From NCBI RefSeq assembly GCF_014649495.1, contig NZ_BMTD01000009.1, positions 248,001-312,000 on the forward strand: a stretch of DNA of 64,000 bases, in the 5' to 3' direction. Source of the DNA: Streptomyces filipinensis. GTDB taxonomy: Bacteria; Actinomycetota; Actinomycetes; Streptomycetales; Streptomycetaceae. The position numbers were made by a program, and so were the translations under genes. This document shows positions 34,719 through 43,615 of this stretch, piece by piece (within the stretch, counting starts at the first letter, position 1; the number at the start of each line of letters is the position of its first letter). The notes beneath the pieces were generated by a model. The model made no database searches. It was not told the DNA's origin and saw only the letters and a list, made by a program, of their open reading frames with translations.

Positions 34719-35786
34719 TCAGCGGTCGAAGTCCAGCTCCACCTGCTCCGTCAGCGGATGCGACTGGCAAGCCAGTACGTATCCGGCTTCCGTCTCCTCC
34801 GCCTCCAGGGCGAAATTGCGGTCCATGCGGACCTCGCCGGAGACCAGGAAGGCGCGGCACGTCCCGCACACTCCGCCCTTGCAGGCGTAGGGCGCGTCGG
34901 GGCGGTTGCGCAGGACCGTCTCCAGCAGGGACTCGCTCTCCCGCACCGGCCAGGTGCCGCCGCGTCCGTCGAGCCGGGCCGTCACCGTGCTGTGCGCGGG
35001 CGTCCGCGTGGTGGCGGCCGGTGCCGAGCCCGCGTCCACATGGAAGATCTCCTGGTGGATGCGGGACCGGTCCACGCCGAGCTCGCGCAGCGCCTTCTCC
35101 GCGCCCTGCACCAGTCCGTACGGCCCGCACAGGAACCAGCCCGCCACGTCCCCGACCGGCAGCAGCGCGGGCAGCAGCCCGGCGATCCGCTCACGGTCGA
35201 GCCGGCCGGACGGCAGGCCCGCCTGCTGTTCCTCGCGGGAGAGCACCGTCACCAGCTGAAGGCGCTCGGGGTAGCGGTCCTTCAGGTCGGCGACCTCCTC
35301 CAGGAACATCGTCGAGGCGGCCGTGCGGTCGCTGCGTATCAGGCAGAACCGGGCCGCCGGTTCGCGGGCCAGCAGGGTGGCGACGATGGACAGCACCGGG
35401 GTGATGCCGCTGCCGCCGACGACCGCCGCGTACAGTCCCGGCGCCGGTTCCAGGGTGAAGCGGCCGGCCGGGGTCATCACCTCCAGCTCGTCGCCGGCGT
35501 TGATCTCCTTCAGCGCGTAGGGGGAGAAGGCCCCTCCTTCCACCAGCCGCACGCCCACTCTCAGCGTGTCCGGGCCGGCGCCGGCCGGATCGGGTGCGGG
35601 GGAGCAGATCGAGTACGTGCGGCGGACCTCGGTGCCGTCGACCTGCCGGCGCAGTGCCAGGTGCTGGCCGGCCGTGTGCCGGTACTCCTCGCGCAGGCCG
35701 GGCGGGACGGTGAAGGTGAGGGCGACGGAGTCGTCGGTGATCCGGTCGACCGCGGCCACCGGGAGCGGGTGGAAGCGCGCCATCAC
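34719..35786 (-). CDS. paaE: Phenylacetyl-CoA epoxidase reductase subunit PaaE
   Basis: The protein has 355 aa. The N-terminal ferredoxin-NADP reductase part has a RRTYSICS flavin-binding segment, GGSGITPVLSI for NADPH, then the C-terminal plant-type 2Fe-2S domain with YACKGGVCGTCRAF and a distal CQSHP. It passes electrons from NADPH to the PaaAC di-iron oxygenase. It is the last gene of paaABCDE and its ATG overlaps the paaD stop. Confidence 0.94.
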   Translation of the reverse strand: MMARFHPLPVAAVDRITDDSVALTFTVPPGLREEYRHTAGQHLALRRQVDGTEVRRTYSICSPAPDPAGAGPDTLRVGVRLVEGGAFSPYALKEINAGDELEVMTPAGRFTLEPAPGLYAAVVGGSGITPVLSIVATLLAREPAARFCLIRSDRTAASTMFLEEVADLKDRYPERLQLVTVLSREEQQAGLPSGRLDRERIAGLLPALLPVGDVAGWFLCGPYGLVQGAEKALRELGVDRSRIHQEIFHVDAGSAPAATTRTPAHSTVTARLDGRGGTWPVRESESLLETVLRNRPDAPYACKGGVCGTCRAFLVSGEVRMDRNFALEAEETEAGYVLACQSHPLTEQVELDFDR

Positions 35787-36316
35787 AACTCCTTGAAGTG
35801 GTCGAACGGTTCACGGCAGGCGAGGCAGCGGCGCAGGGCCTTGCACGCGGTGGAGGAGAACCTGCTCAGCAGTTCGGTGTCGGGCGAGCCGCAGTGCGGG
35901 CAGCGGACCGGTTGGGTCTCCGTCGTGTGCGTGTGGGTGCGCGTCGGGCCGAGGGACAGTGGCACCGGGCCGGAGGCGCTGTGCACGCGCGGGGGAGCGA
36001 TGCCGAACTCCCGTAGTTTGCGTCGCCCTTCGGGGCTGATGTCGTCGGTCGTCCAGGCGGGCGCGAGCACCGTGCGGACCGTGACCTGGCGCATGCCGTG
36101 GGCGCGCAGCACCCGTTCGATGTCCACGCTCATCGCCTCGATGGCGGGGCAGCCGGTGTAGGTGGGGGTGAGGTCGACCTCGACGGTGTCGCTGCCGTGC
36201 AGACGTGCCGCGCGCACCACACCCAGCTCCTGGAGTGTGAGCACCGGCAGTTCGGGGTCGGGCACCGAGCCGGCCAGCTCCAGCAGTTCCTTCTCCAGGG
36301 CGGTGGCGGTCACCAT
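35783..36316 (-). CDS. paaD: Phenylacetyl-CoA epoxidase assembly protein PaaD
   Basis: The protein has 177 aa. The N-terminal MIP18/DUF59-like domain has VPDPELPVLTLQELGVV and PTYTGCPAIEAM. The C-terminal zinc-ribbon-like part has CPHCGSP and CLACREPF. PaaD is thought to mature the Fe-S or di-iron centre of the epoxidase. It overlaps paaC and paaE by a few bases. Confidence 0.93.
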   Translation of the reverse strand: MVTATALEKELLELAGSVPDPELPVLTLQELGVVRAARLHGSDTVEVDLTPTYTGCPAIEAMSVDIERVLRAHGMRQVTVRTVLAPAWTTDDISPEGRRKLREFGIAPPRVHSASGPVPLSLGPTRTHTHTTETQPVRCPHCGSPDTELLSRFSSTACKALRRCLACREPFDHFKEL

Positions 36317-37041
36317 GACGCCCCCGGGTGGCTGCGGTGCAGGTGCTGCATCTCGGCGAGCATCCGTCCGAACGGTTCGGTGTGCAGGCCCTGCCGGCCC
36401 GCGCCGGCCGACCAGGCGCCGGTGCGGGGGCCCTCGGGGAGGGGGATGGTGGCACGGTCGAGGACGTCTGTGACGGACTCCTGCCAGTGCGCCTCCAGGC
36501 GTGCCCAGTCGGCCTCGAGTCCTTCCACCGGCTGGAACATCTCACCGGTGAACTTCCACAGTGCCTCGCAGGCGCTGCGCATCCGCTCGTGGCTGGTCTC
36601 CGTGCCGTCGCCGAGGCGGAGCGTCCACTGCTCGGCGTGGTCGCGGTGGTAGAGGACCTCCTTGACCGCTTTCGCGGCGAGGGGGGCGAACGGGCCGTCG
36701 CCTGCGGCCAGTTCGGCGTAGAGCAGCTGCTGGTAGGTGGAGAAGTAGAGCTGGCGGGCGATCGTGTGGGCGAAGTCGCCGTTCGGCTGTTCGACCAGCT
36801 GGAGGTTGCGGAAGGCCCGCTCTTCGCGCAGGTAGGCCAGTTCGTCCTCGTCGCCGGCCAGGGACAGCAGTATCCGGGCCTGCCCGAGCAGGTCGAGGGC
36901 GATGTTGGCGAGGGCGACCTCCTCCTCCAGGACGGGGGCGTGCCCGGCCCACTCGCCCAGCCGGTGGGAGAGCACCAGGGCGTCGTCGCCGAGGGCGAGC
37001 GCGGCGGTCACCGGGACGGTGGCGGGGCCGGTGGCGGTCAC
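36310..37041 (-). CDS. paaC: Phenylacetyl-CoA epoxidase structural subunit PaaC
   Basis: The protein has 243 aa; GTG 37041 overlaps the paaB stop. It has a ferritin-like helical bundle, ALGDDALVLSHRLGEW at the N-terminus and KEVLYHRDHAEQWTLRLGDG in the middle. It pairs with PaaA in the epoxidase and lacks the full di-iron set, as usual for PaaC. Confidence 0.93.
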   Translation of the reverse strand: MTATGPATVPVTAALALGDDALVLSHRLGEWAGHAPVLEEEVALANIALDLLGQARILLSLAGDEDELAYLREERAFRNLQLVEQPNGDFAHTIARQLYFSTYQQLLYAELAAGDGPFAPLAAKAVKEVLYHRDHAEQWTLRLGDGTETSHERMRSACEALWKFTGEMFQPVEGLEADWARLEAHWQESVTDVLDRATIPLPEGPRTGAWSAGAGRQGLHTEPFGRMLAEMQHLHRSHPGASW

Positions 37042-37325
37042 AGGTGCTTCACCCCTTCCGGGATCTCGTAGAAGGTCGGGTGCCGGTAGGGCTTGTCGGC
37101 GGCCGGTTCGAAGAAGGGGTCCTTCTCGTCCGGCGAGGACGCGGTGATCGCGGCGGCCGGGACGACCCAGATCGACACGCCCTCGCCGCGGCGGGTGTAC
37201 AGATCGCGGGCGTTGCGCAGGGCCAGCTCCGCGTCGGGGGCGTGCAGGCTGCCGGCGTGGGTGTGGGAGAGGCCGCGCCGGGAGCGCACGAAGACCTCCC
37301 ACAGGGGCCAGTCGGTGGTGCTCAT
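37038..37325 (-). CDS. paaB: Phenylacetyl-CoA epoxidase subunit PaaB
   Basis: The protein has 95 aa, the usual PaaB length. It has WPLWEVFVRSRRGLSHTHAGSLHA-like conserved sequence (the SLHA.D...A..NARD pattern). It bridges PaaAC heterodimers. It overlaps both neighbours by 4 bp. Confidence 0.94.
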   Translation of the reverse strand: MSTTDWPLWEVFVRSRRGLSHTHAGSLHAPDAELALRNARDLYTRRGEGVSIWVVPAAAITASSPDEKDPFFEPAADKPYRHPTFYEIPEGVKHL

Positions 37326-38356
37326 GCTCGCTGCGCTCCTGTCTCGTGTCCTGCCTCACCGGTGCCGCCTGTGCCACCGGTGTGTTTGGCCGCGTAGGCG
37401 GCGGCCGCTTCCCGCACCCATGCGCCCTCGGCGTGGGCGCGGCGGCGCTGGGTGATCCGCTGTTCGTTGCAGGGGCCGTTGCCCTTGAGGACGTCCCAGA
37501 ACTCCGTCCAGTCGATCGGGCCGAATTCGTGGTGTCCGCTCTCCTCGTTCCACCGCAGGTCGGGGTCCGGGAGGGTGAGGCCGAGGGACTCGGCCTGGGG
37601 GACGCAGATGTCGACGAAGCGCTGGCGCAGTTCGTCGTTGGAGTGGCGCTTGATCTTCCACTCCATGGACTGTGCCGAGTGCTGGGACTCGTCGTCGGGC
37701 GGGCCGAACATCATCAGTGACGGCCACCACCAGCGGTCGACGGCGTCCTGTGCCATCGCGTGCTGTTGCGGGGTGCCCTTGCTCAGGGCCAGCAGCAGTT
37801 CGTAGCCCTGGCGCTGGTGGAAGGACTCCTCCTTGCAGACCCGCACCATCGCCCGGGCGTAGGGGCCGTAGGAGCAGCGGCACAGTGGCACCTGGTTGGT
37901 GATCGCGGCGCCGTCGACCAGCCAGCCGATCGCGCCGACGTCGGCCCAGGTCAGCGTCGGGTAGTTGAAGATCGAGGAGTACTTCTGGCGGCCGCTGTGC
38001 AGCTTGTCGAGGAGCTCGTCGCGGCTGGTGCCGAGGGTTTCGGCCGCGCTGTACAGGTACAGGCCGTGGCCGGCCTCGTCCTGGACCTTGGCCATCAGGA
38101 TCGCCTTGCGGCGCAGGGAGGGCGCGCGAGTGATCCAGTTGGCTTCGGGCTGCATGCCGATGATCTCGGAGTGTGCGTGCTGGGCGATCTGCCGGACCAG
38201 TGTCGCCCGGTAGGCGTCGGGCATCCAGTCGCGGGGTTCGATGCGTTCGTCGGCGGCCACGGCCGCGTCGAAGGCGTGCTGGTAGGCCGCCGTGTCGACG
38301 GTGTCCGGTGCGCTGTCCGCGGTGCGGGTCGTGCGCTGCGCGGCTGCTGTGGCCAT
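37322..38356 (-). CDS. paaA: Phenylacetyl-CoA epoxidase catalytic subunit PaaA
   Basis: The protein has 344 aa. Di-iron ligands are in KVQDEAGHG and KEESFHQRQG (ExxH pairs), with QPEANWITRAP and MFGPPDDESQHSAQSM typical of PaaA. It epoxidises the ring of phenylacetyl-CoA. It is the first gene of the minus-strand paaABCDE operon. A PaaR-type palindrome lies 42 bp upstream of its ATG. Confidence 0.96.
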   Translation of the reverse strand: MATAAAQRTTRTADSAPDTVDTAAYQHAFDAAVAADERIEPRDWMPDAYRATLVRQIAQHAHSEIIGMQPEANWITRAPSLRRKAILMAKVQDEAGHGLYLYSAAETLGTSRDELLDKLHSGRQKYSSIFNYPTLTWADVGAIGWLVDGAAITNQVPLCRCSYGPYARAMVRVCKEESFHQRQGYELLLALSKGTPQQHAMAQDAVDRWWWPSLMMFGPPDDESQHSAQSMEWKIKRHSNDELRQRFVDICVPQAESLGLTLPDPDLRWNEESGHHEFGPIDWTEFWDVLKGNGPCNEQRITQRRRAHAEGAWVREAAAAYAAKHTGGTGGTGEAGHETGAQRA

Positions 38357-38713
38357 GCGGTCCCCCTGACCTCGGGCTCTTCGGTGAACCTGTCCCGACC
38401 GATCGTTCGGTCCGTGCGCATCAATGGTGTGCCGGGCCGCGGTGGGGTGTCAACCGCTGTGGAAAACTCCGCCGGGCGGCCTGTGGACAAGGGGGTCGAA
38501 AGGCGGGTACGGCCGGTGCCGCAGCCGTACCGCGTGGCGAGGACCACGGCACCTGCCCGTACCCGGGGCTGCGCCCGGCGGCCGGGGCTGAGTACCGTTC
38601 CGTGCGGACGCCGAGAGCGGCGTACGTGAAGCATGGGGCGCTCGTGGCGGCGCCGCATCACGGAGCTGAACCGCTGAGCCGAACGACTGAGCCGAAACGG
38701 GGGACGGGGCGGA
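38357..38713. other. Divergent intergenic region paaA / DUF5819 gene
   Basis: It contains the 14-bp palindrome at 38398-38411 on the paaA side. No credible gene was seen. TGTGGAAAA and TGTGGACAA sequences near 38457 and 38485 are loose DnaA-box matches. Confidence 0.5.
38398..38411. promoter_or_regulatory. PaaR-type operator upstream of paaA
   Basis: ACCGATCGTTCGGT (minus strand ACCGAACGATCGGT). The same 14-mer is at 43546-43559, and one with a single change at 46523-46536. It is probably the site of the TetR regulator encoded at 45130-45717. Confidence 0.7.
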
Positions 38714-39751
38714 ATGGACGCGTACGACGAGGACCCGGAGGCGCGACCCGGCGCCGGCGGGCCGGCGGGGGCGCGTCTCCCGGAGGGCGCCCCGGTCGAC
38801 AAGGACCCCCCGGTGGGTGCGCCGGCTGTGGATGCGCCCGTGAGTGCCGATACGCGGGCGACTGCGGATGCGGCCGGCCGTGAGGGTACGGTCGCGGGCG
38901 AGGACTCCCGCGACGCGAACGGTGGGCAGCCGGCCCAGCCGGCCCCGTCGACCTCGTCAGCCCTGCCGGCCCGGTCGGCGTGGGGTGGCCGAGAGGATGT
39001 GGCGGCCCTGCCTTCTCAGGCACGTCAGGGGGCGGACAGCGCGCCGGGCGCCTCCGCACCGCGGGTCGCCCCGGCCGAGGCCACCGCGCCGCACCCCGCC
39101 CCCCGCACCGGCGTAGCCGCCCTCTCCCCCCGCTACCAGGTCGCCGCCGCGCTGGCGCTGGCGGTGGTGGGTGTGGCCGCCTGTGTGCATCTGCTGATGG
39201 TGTTCCTCAGCCTCGCCCCGGCGAACACGGTGACCAAGCAGCACGGCAGGGCCGTCGAGCAGTGGGTGTACCCGGAGTTCGAGCAGAACTGGAAGCTGTT
39301 CGCCCCGAATCCGCTGCAGCAGAACATCGCCGTCCAGGTGCGGGCCGAGGTGCGGATGAAGGACGGCACCCTGCGCACCACCGGCTGGACGGACCTGTCC
39401 GCCCAGGACGGCGCCGCCATCGACGGCAACCTGGTGCCCAGTCACACCCAGCAGAACGAGCTGCGCCGCGCCTGGGACTTCTTCGTGGCGACGCACACCG
39501 CCGACAACCGTCCCGTCGGCATGCGCGGTTCCCTCTCCGAGCAGTACGTGAGCCGGATCGTGGTGATGCGCCTGTACCGGACCGATCCGATCAGCCGGGA
39601 CGGCGTCATCCGGCGGGTCCAGGTCCGTGCCAGCACCACCAATGTGCAGCCGCCCGCGTGGAGCCGTGAGCGGGTGTCCGACAAGCCGGTCTACCGGGTG
39701 ATGCCCTGGTGGACGGTGACCGCCGACGAGGCCGCCGGAGGTGTGCGGTGA
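38714..39751 (+). CDS. DUF5819 family membrane protein
   Basis: The protein has 345 aa. The first 135 residues are disordered and Ala/Pro/Gly-rich. One membrane helix follows (VAAALALAVVGVAACVHLLMVFLSL), then an extracellular domain with WVYPEFEQNWKLFAPNPLQQ, a signature of DUF5819. It overlaps the HTTM gene by 4 bp; the two genes usually occur as a pair. The function is unknown; the HTTM partner suggests a carboxylase-like membrane enzyme. Confidence 0.85.
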   Translation: MDAYDEDPEARPGAGGPAGARLPEGAPVDKDPPVGAPAVDAPVSADTRATADAAGREGTVAGEDSRDANGGQPAQPAPSTSSALPARSAWGGREDVAALPSQARQGADSAPGASAPRVAPAEATAPHPAPRTGVAALSPRYQVAAALALAVVGVAACVHLLMVFLSLAPANTVTKQHGRAVEQWVYPEFEQNWKLFAPNPLQQNIAVQVRAEVRMKDGTLRTTGWTDLSAQDGAAIDGNLVPSHTQQNELRRAWDFFVATHTADNRPVGMRGSLSEQYVSRIVVMRLYRTDPISRDGVIRRVQVRASTTNVQPPAWSRERVSDKPVYRVMPWWTVTADEAAGGVR

Positions 39752-41004
39752 ACGGGTTCTCCCTGCCCCTCTCGCGCGGGATCGCCCGCGTCACCGGTGC
39801 GGCCCTGGGGCCGTACCAGAGCGCCGTGGTCCGCATCGGCTTCGCCGGGACCTGGCTGCTGTTCCTGCTGCGCGAGTTCCCCCACCGCCAGGAGCTGTAC
39901 GGCCCGGCCGGCCCGTGGGGCTGGAACCTGGCCAAGGAGCTGACCGCCGACAACCACGCCTTCACGGTCCTGCTGTGGTCCGACGGGCAGCTGTGGTTCG
40001 AGTGCTTCTACGCGCTGGCGATCCTCGCCAGCGCCGCGCTGCTGCTCGGCTGGCGTACCCGTACGGCGTCCGTGCTGTTCATGGTCGGCGTGCTGTCGCT
40101 GCAGAACCGCAGCGTCTTCGTCGGCGACGGCGGTGACAACGTCCTGCACCTGATGTCCTTGTACCTCGTGTTCACACGGTGTGGACAGGTGTGGTCGCTG
40201 GACGCGCGGCGGGCGGCGCACGCGGAGGCGGCACGCGCGCGTGGTGAGCGGGATTCCGCCGACCGGATGGGGCCGTCGCTGTGGGCGGTGTCCGGCCTGG
40301 CGCTGGTCCTGGCGACGTTCACCGGCCGGTTCGACAACGGCTGGCTGATCCCCGCGCTGCTGTGGACGACCTGGGCGGTGCTGGGCCTGTGGTGGGCCGT
40401 CGGCCGCTGGGTGAAGTCCCGGGAGCCGCGGATCCTGCTGGACGTCATCGCCAACGTCCTGCACAACGGCGCCCTGTTCGTGATCATGGCCGAGGCCTGT
40501 CTGATCTACGCGACGGCCGGCTGGTACAAGATCCAGGGCTCGCGCTGGCAGGACGGCACCGCCGTCTACTACCCGCTCCACCTGGACTACTTCTCGCCCT
40601 GGCCCGGACTGGCCGACCTGATGTCCTCCAGCGGCACGATCATGATGGTCGCCGCCTACGGAACGGTCATGGTGCAGGTCGCCTTCCCGTTCACCCTGTT
40701 CAACCGGCGGGTCAAGAACGTCCTGCTGGTCGTGATGATGCTCGAACACGCGGTGATCGCGGTGGTGCTCGGCCTGCCGTTCTTCTCGCTGGCGATGATC
40801 ACCGCCGACGCGGTCTTCCTGCCGACGTCGTTCCTGCGCCGGCTGGGCGCGCTGGTGGCGGGCGCGCGTGGGCGGATCGCCCGGCGCGGTGACCGTACGG
40901 TGCCCGCGCCCCGCTCCCCCGAAGACGAGCCCGGCCACAGGCCCGAAGGCAAGCCCGACAGGCCCGAGGAGAGCGCGGAGGGCCGCGTAGGGTTCACCGC
41001 ATGA
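39748..41004 (+). CDS. HTTM domain membrane protein
   Basis: The protein has 418 aa with a GTG start overlapping the DUF5819 stop. It has about 8 membrane segments. WSDGQLWFECFYALAILAS, LLGWRTRTAS and GWYKIQGSRWQDGTAVYYPLH match horizontally transferred transmembrane (HTTM) domains, the bacterial relatives of vitamin K-dependent gamma-carboxylase. The substrate is unknown. The C-terminal 60 residues are charged and disordered. Confidence 0.87.
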   Translation: MNGFSLPLSRGIARVTGAALGPYQSAVVRIGFAGTWLLFLLREFPHRQELYGPAGPWGWNLAKELTADNHAFTVLLWSDGQLWFECFYALAILASAALLLGWRTRTASVLFMVGVLSLQNRSVFVGDGGDNVLHLMSLYLVFTRCGQVWSLDARRAAHAEAARARGERDSADRMGPSLWAVSGLALVLATFTGRFDNGWLIPALLWTTWAVLGLWWAVGRWVKSREPRILLDVIANVLHNGALFVIMAEACLIYATAGWYKIQGSRWQDGTAVYYPLHLDYFSPWPGLADLMSSSGTIMMVAAYGTVMVQVAFPFTLFNRRVKNVLLVVMMLEHAVIAVVLGLPFFSLAMITADAVFLPTSFLRRLGALVAGARGRIARRGDRTVPAPRSPEDEPGHRPEGKPDRPEESAEGRVGFTA

Positions 41005-41756
41005 CCGACCCGACGAACCGCTGGCGCGAGCACGCCGGTGCCGCCGTGCTGCTCGACGGCTTCCACGCCCTCAAGCACGCGCTGCGCTTCGGGGCCGAGG
41101 TCCCGGTGGCGGTCGCCACCGACCGGCGGGCCGCGCTCGCCCTCGCCGAGGAACTGGCCGAAGACGTACGGGACGCGCTGGACGCGCTGCTCACGCAGGT
41201 GTCCGCGGAGACCTACGCCTCCCTCGTCCCGCGGCCCCACCCGACCGGTGTGGCCGCGCTCGCCGTACGGCCGTCACGCGAGGCCAACCTGCGTGCGCTG
41301 GCCCGCACCCCCCGCACCGCCCCGGTCGTGGTCCTGGACAACCCCCGCAACCTGGGCAACGCCGGTGCCGTGATCCGGCTGGCCGCCGGTTTCGGGGCGA
41401 CCGGAGTGGTCACCACGGGCACGCTCGACCCCTGGCATCCCACGGTGGTGCGCGGCGGCGCCGGCCTGCACTTCGCGACCGCGGTGGAACACCTCGGCGT
41501 CGACGAGCTGCCGGCCGGGCCGCTGTTCGCGCTCGACCCGGAGGGCGAGGACATCCGCGGCACCGAGCTGCCCGACGACGCCGTGCTGGCGTTCGGCTCG
41601 GAGCGCAGCGGCCTGTCGGCCGAGTTGCGCGCGCGTGCCGACCATCTGCTGGCCCTGCCGATGCGCCCCCAGGTCTCCAGTTACAACCTCGCCACCAGCG
41701 TGGCGATGACGCTGTACCACTGGAGCGCGGCCGGGGGCGCACCCGCCGCGAACTGA
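41001..41756 (+). CDS. SpoU/TrmH-family RNA 2'-O-methyltransferase
   Basis: The protein has 251 aa with the three motifs of the SPOUT family: NLGNAGAVIRLAAGFG (motif 1), FGSERSGLS (motif 2) and VSSYNLATSVAMTLY (motif 3), forming the knotted SAM site. The target is tRNA or rRNA. It overlaps the HTTM gene by 4 bp. Confidence 0.92.
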   Translation: MTDPTNRWREHAGAAVLLDGFHALKHALRFGAEVPVAVATDRRAALALAEELAEDVRDALDALLTQVSAETYASLVPRPHPTGVAALAVRPSREANLRALARTPRTAPVVVLDNPRNLGNAGAVIRLAAGFGATGVVTTGTLDPWHPTVVRGGAGLHFATAVEHLGVDELPAGPLFALDPEGEDIRGTELPDDAVLAFGSERSGLSAELRARADHLLALPMRPQVSSYNLATSVAMTLYHWSAAGGAPAAN

Positions 41757-41762
41757 GAGGGC

Positions 41763-43454
41763 TCAGACCTCCCGGCGGACCTCCACCACCCGGAACCGGT
41801 TGGCCACGAACGCGCCGTCGCACAGTGCGGCGTTCGCCGCGGGGTTGCCGCCCGAGCCGTGGAAGTCGGAGAAGGCCGCCGTCTGGTTCACGTACACCCC
41901 GCCGGTCAGGTTGAGCGACAGCTGGGCCGCCTCCTCCAGGCACACCTCCTCGACGGCCTGCTCGACCTCGCTGTCGGTGGTGTAGGCGCCGACCGTCATC
42001 GCGCCCTTCTCGCGGACCGTGCGGCGCAGCAGCTCCACCGCGTCGGTCACCGAGTCGACGGCGACGGCGAAGGAGACCGGCCCGAAGCACTCGCTCATGT
42101 AGGCGGCCTCGTCGTCGGGCTTGGCGCCGTCCAGCTTGACGAGTACGGGGGTGCGGACCACCGCGTCCGGGAACTCCGGGTTGGTGATCTCCCGGGAGGC
42201 GAGGGCGACTTCACCGAGTCCGGTGGCGGCTTCCAGGCGGGCCTTGACGTCGGGGTTGACGATGGCGCCCAGCAGCGCGTTCGCGCGCGCGTCGTCGCCG
42301 AGGAGGCCGTCGACCGCGCGGGCGATGTCCGCGGTGACCTCGTCGAAGGTCTTGGCGCCCTGCTCGGTCCGGATGCCGTCCCGGGGGATCAGCAGGTTCT
42401 GCGGGGTGGTGCACATCTGGCCGCTGTACAGGGACAGCGAGAACGCCAGGTTGGACAGCATGCCCTTGTAGTCGTCCGTGGAGTGCACGATCACCGTGTT
42501 GACGCCGGCCTTCTCGGTGTAGACCTGCGCCTGGCGGGCGTTGGCCTCCAGCCAGTCACCGAAGGACGTCGACCCCGTGTAGTCGATGATCCTGATCTCG
42601 GGGCGGGCGGCGAGGGTCTTGGCGATGCCCTCGCCGGGGCGCTCGGCGGCCAGCGCCACCAGGTTCGGGTCGAAGCCGGCCTCGGCGAGCACGTCCCGGG
42701 CCACCTGCACGGTGAGCGCGAGCGGCAGCACGGCGCGCGGGTGCGGCTTGACCAGGACGGCGTTGCCGGTCGCCAGGGAGGCGAACAGGCCCGGGTAGCC
42801 GTTCCAGGTCGGGAAGGTGTTGCAGCCGATGACCAGGGCGAGGCCGCGCGGGACCGGTGTGAACTGCTTGGTGAGGGCCAGCGGGTCGCGCTTGCCCTGG
42901 GGCTTGGTCCACTCGGCCGTCCCGGGCGTGCGGATCTGCTCCGCGTAGGCGTACGCCACCGCCTCCAGACCGCGGTCCTGGGCGTGCGGGCCGCCCGCCT
43001 GGAACGCCATCATGAACGCCTGGCCGGAGGTGTGCATGACCGCGTGCGCGAACTCGTGCGTACGGTCGCTGATCCGCTTGAGGATCTCCACACAGACCAC
43101 GGCCCGCATCTCGGGGCCCGCGTCCCGCCAGGCCGCCTGCCCGGCCTTCATCGCGGGCAGCAGGGTGTCGATGTCCGCGTGCGGATAGGTCACGCCCAGC
43201 TCGATGCCGTACGGCGAGACCTCGCCGCCCACCCAGTCGTCCGTGCCGGGCTGGCCGAGGTCGAGGCGGTTGCCCAGCAGGGCGTCGAAGGCCGCCTTGC
43301 CCGCCGCCGCGTCCAGGCTGCCGTTCTCGCCGTAGGCCTTCGGGTGCTCGGGATGCGGGGACCAGTACGCGCGCGTACGGATCGCCTCCAGCGCCTGGTC
43401 CAGGGTGGGCCGGTGCTTCGCGATCAGCTCGTGCGTGGTCAGTTCGGCGGCCAT
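41763..43454 (-). CDS. paaN: Phenylacetic acid degradation protein PaaN (aldehyde dehydrogenase family)
   Basis: The protein has 563 aa. The aldehyde dehydrogenase fold has VIGCNTFPTWNGYPG and VLVKPHP (NAD binding), DYTGSTSFGDWLE and a catalytic-type Cys in LYSGQMCTTPQNL. It matches the PaaN type that oxidises the ring-opened semialdehyde of phenylacetyl-CoA degradation but lacks the C-terminal hydratase domain of E. coli PaaZ. It is divergent from the hydroxyacyl-CoA dehydrogenase, with a PaaR-type box between. Confidence 0.9.
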   Translation of the reverse strand: MAAELTTHELIAKHRPTLDQALEAIRTRAYWSPHPEHPKAYGENGSLDAAAGKAAFDALLGNRLDLGQPGTDDWVGGEVSPYGIELGVTYPHADIDTLLPAMKAGQAAWRDAGPEMRAVVCVEILKRISDRTHEFAHAVMHTSGQAFMMAFQAGGPHAQDRGLEAVAYAYAEQIRTPGTAEWTKPQGKRDPLALTKQFTPVPRGLALVIGCNTFPTWNGYPGLFASLATGNAVLVKPHPRAVLPLALTVQVARDVLAEAGFDPNLVALAAERPGEGIAKTLAARPEIRIIDYTGSTSFGDWLEANARQAQVYTEKAGVNTVIVHSTDDYKGMLSNLAFSLSLYSGQMCTTPQNLLIPRDGIRTEQGAKTFDEVTADIARAVDGLLGDDARANALLGAIVNPDVKARLEAATGLGEVALASREITNPEFPDAVVRTPVLVKLDGAKPDDEAAYMSECFGPVSFAVAVDSVTDAVELLRRTVREKGAMTVGAYTTDSEVEQAVEEVCLEEAAQLSLNLTGGVYVNQTAAFSDFHGSGGNPAANAALCDGAFVANRFRVVEVRREV

Positions 43455-43545
43455 ACGGAACCAACTCCTCGTCTGGAGAACTCGTCGTCGAGTTCATTGA
43501 CCTGGGCAGAAACATGGGCAGGGACGGCCGGTCAGAGCTAGAGTA

Positions 43546-43559
43546 ACCGAACGATCGGT
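43546..43559. promoter_or_regulatory. PaaR-type operator between paaN and paaH
   Basis: ACCGAACGATCGGT, identical to the paaA operator (reverse strand) and centrally placed between the divergent starts at 43454 and 43616. Confidence 0.7.
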
Positions 43560-43615
43560 CGGGACAAGGGGGTCCGGCGCATCTGTGGAAAACGTCGTGC
43601 GGGAGGATCGCGCAC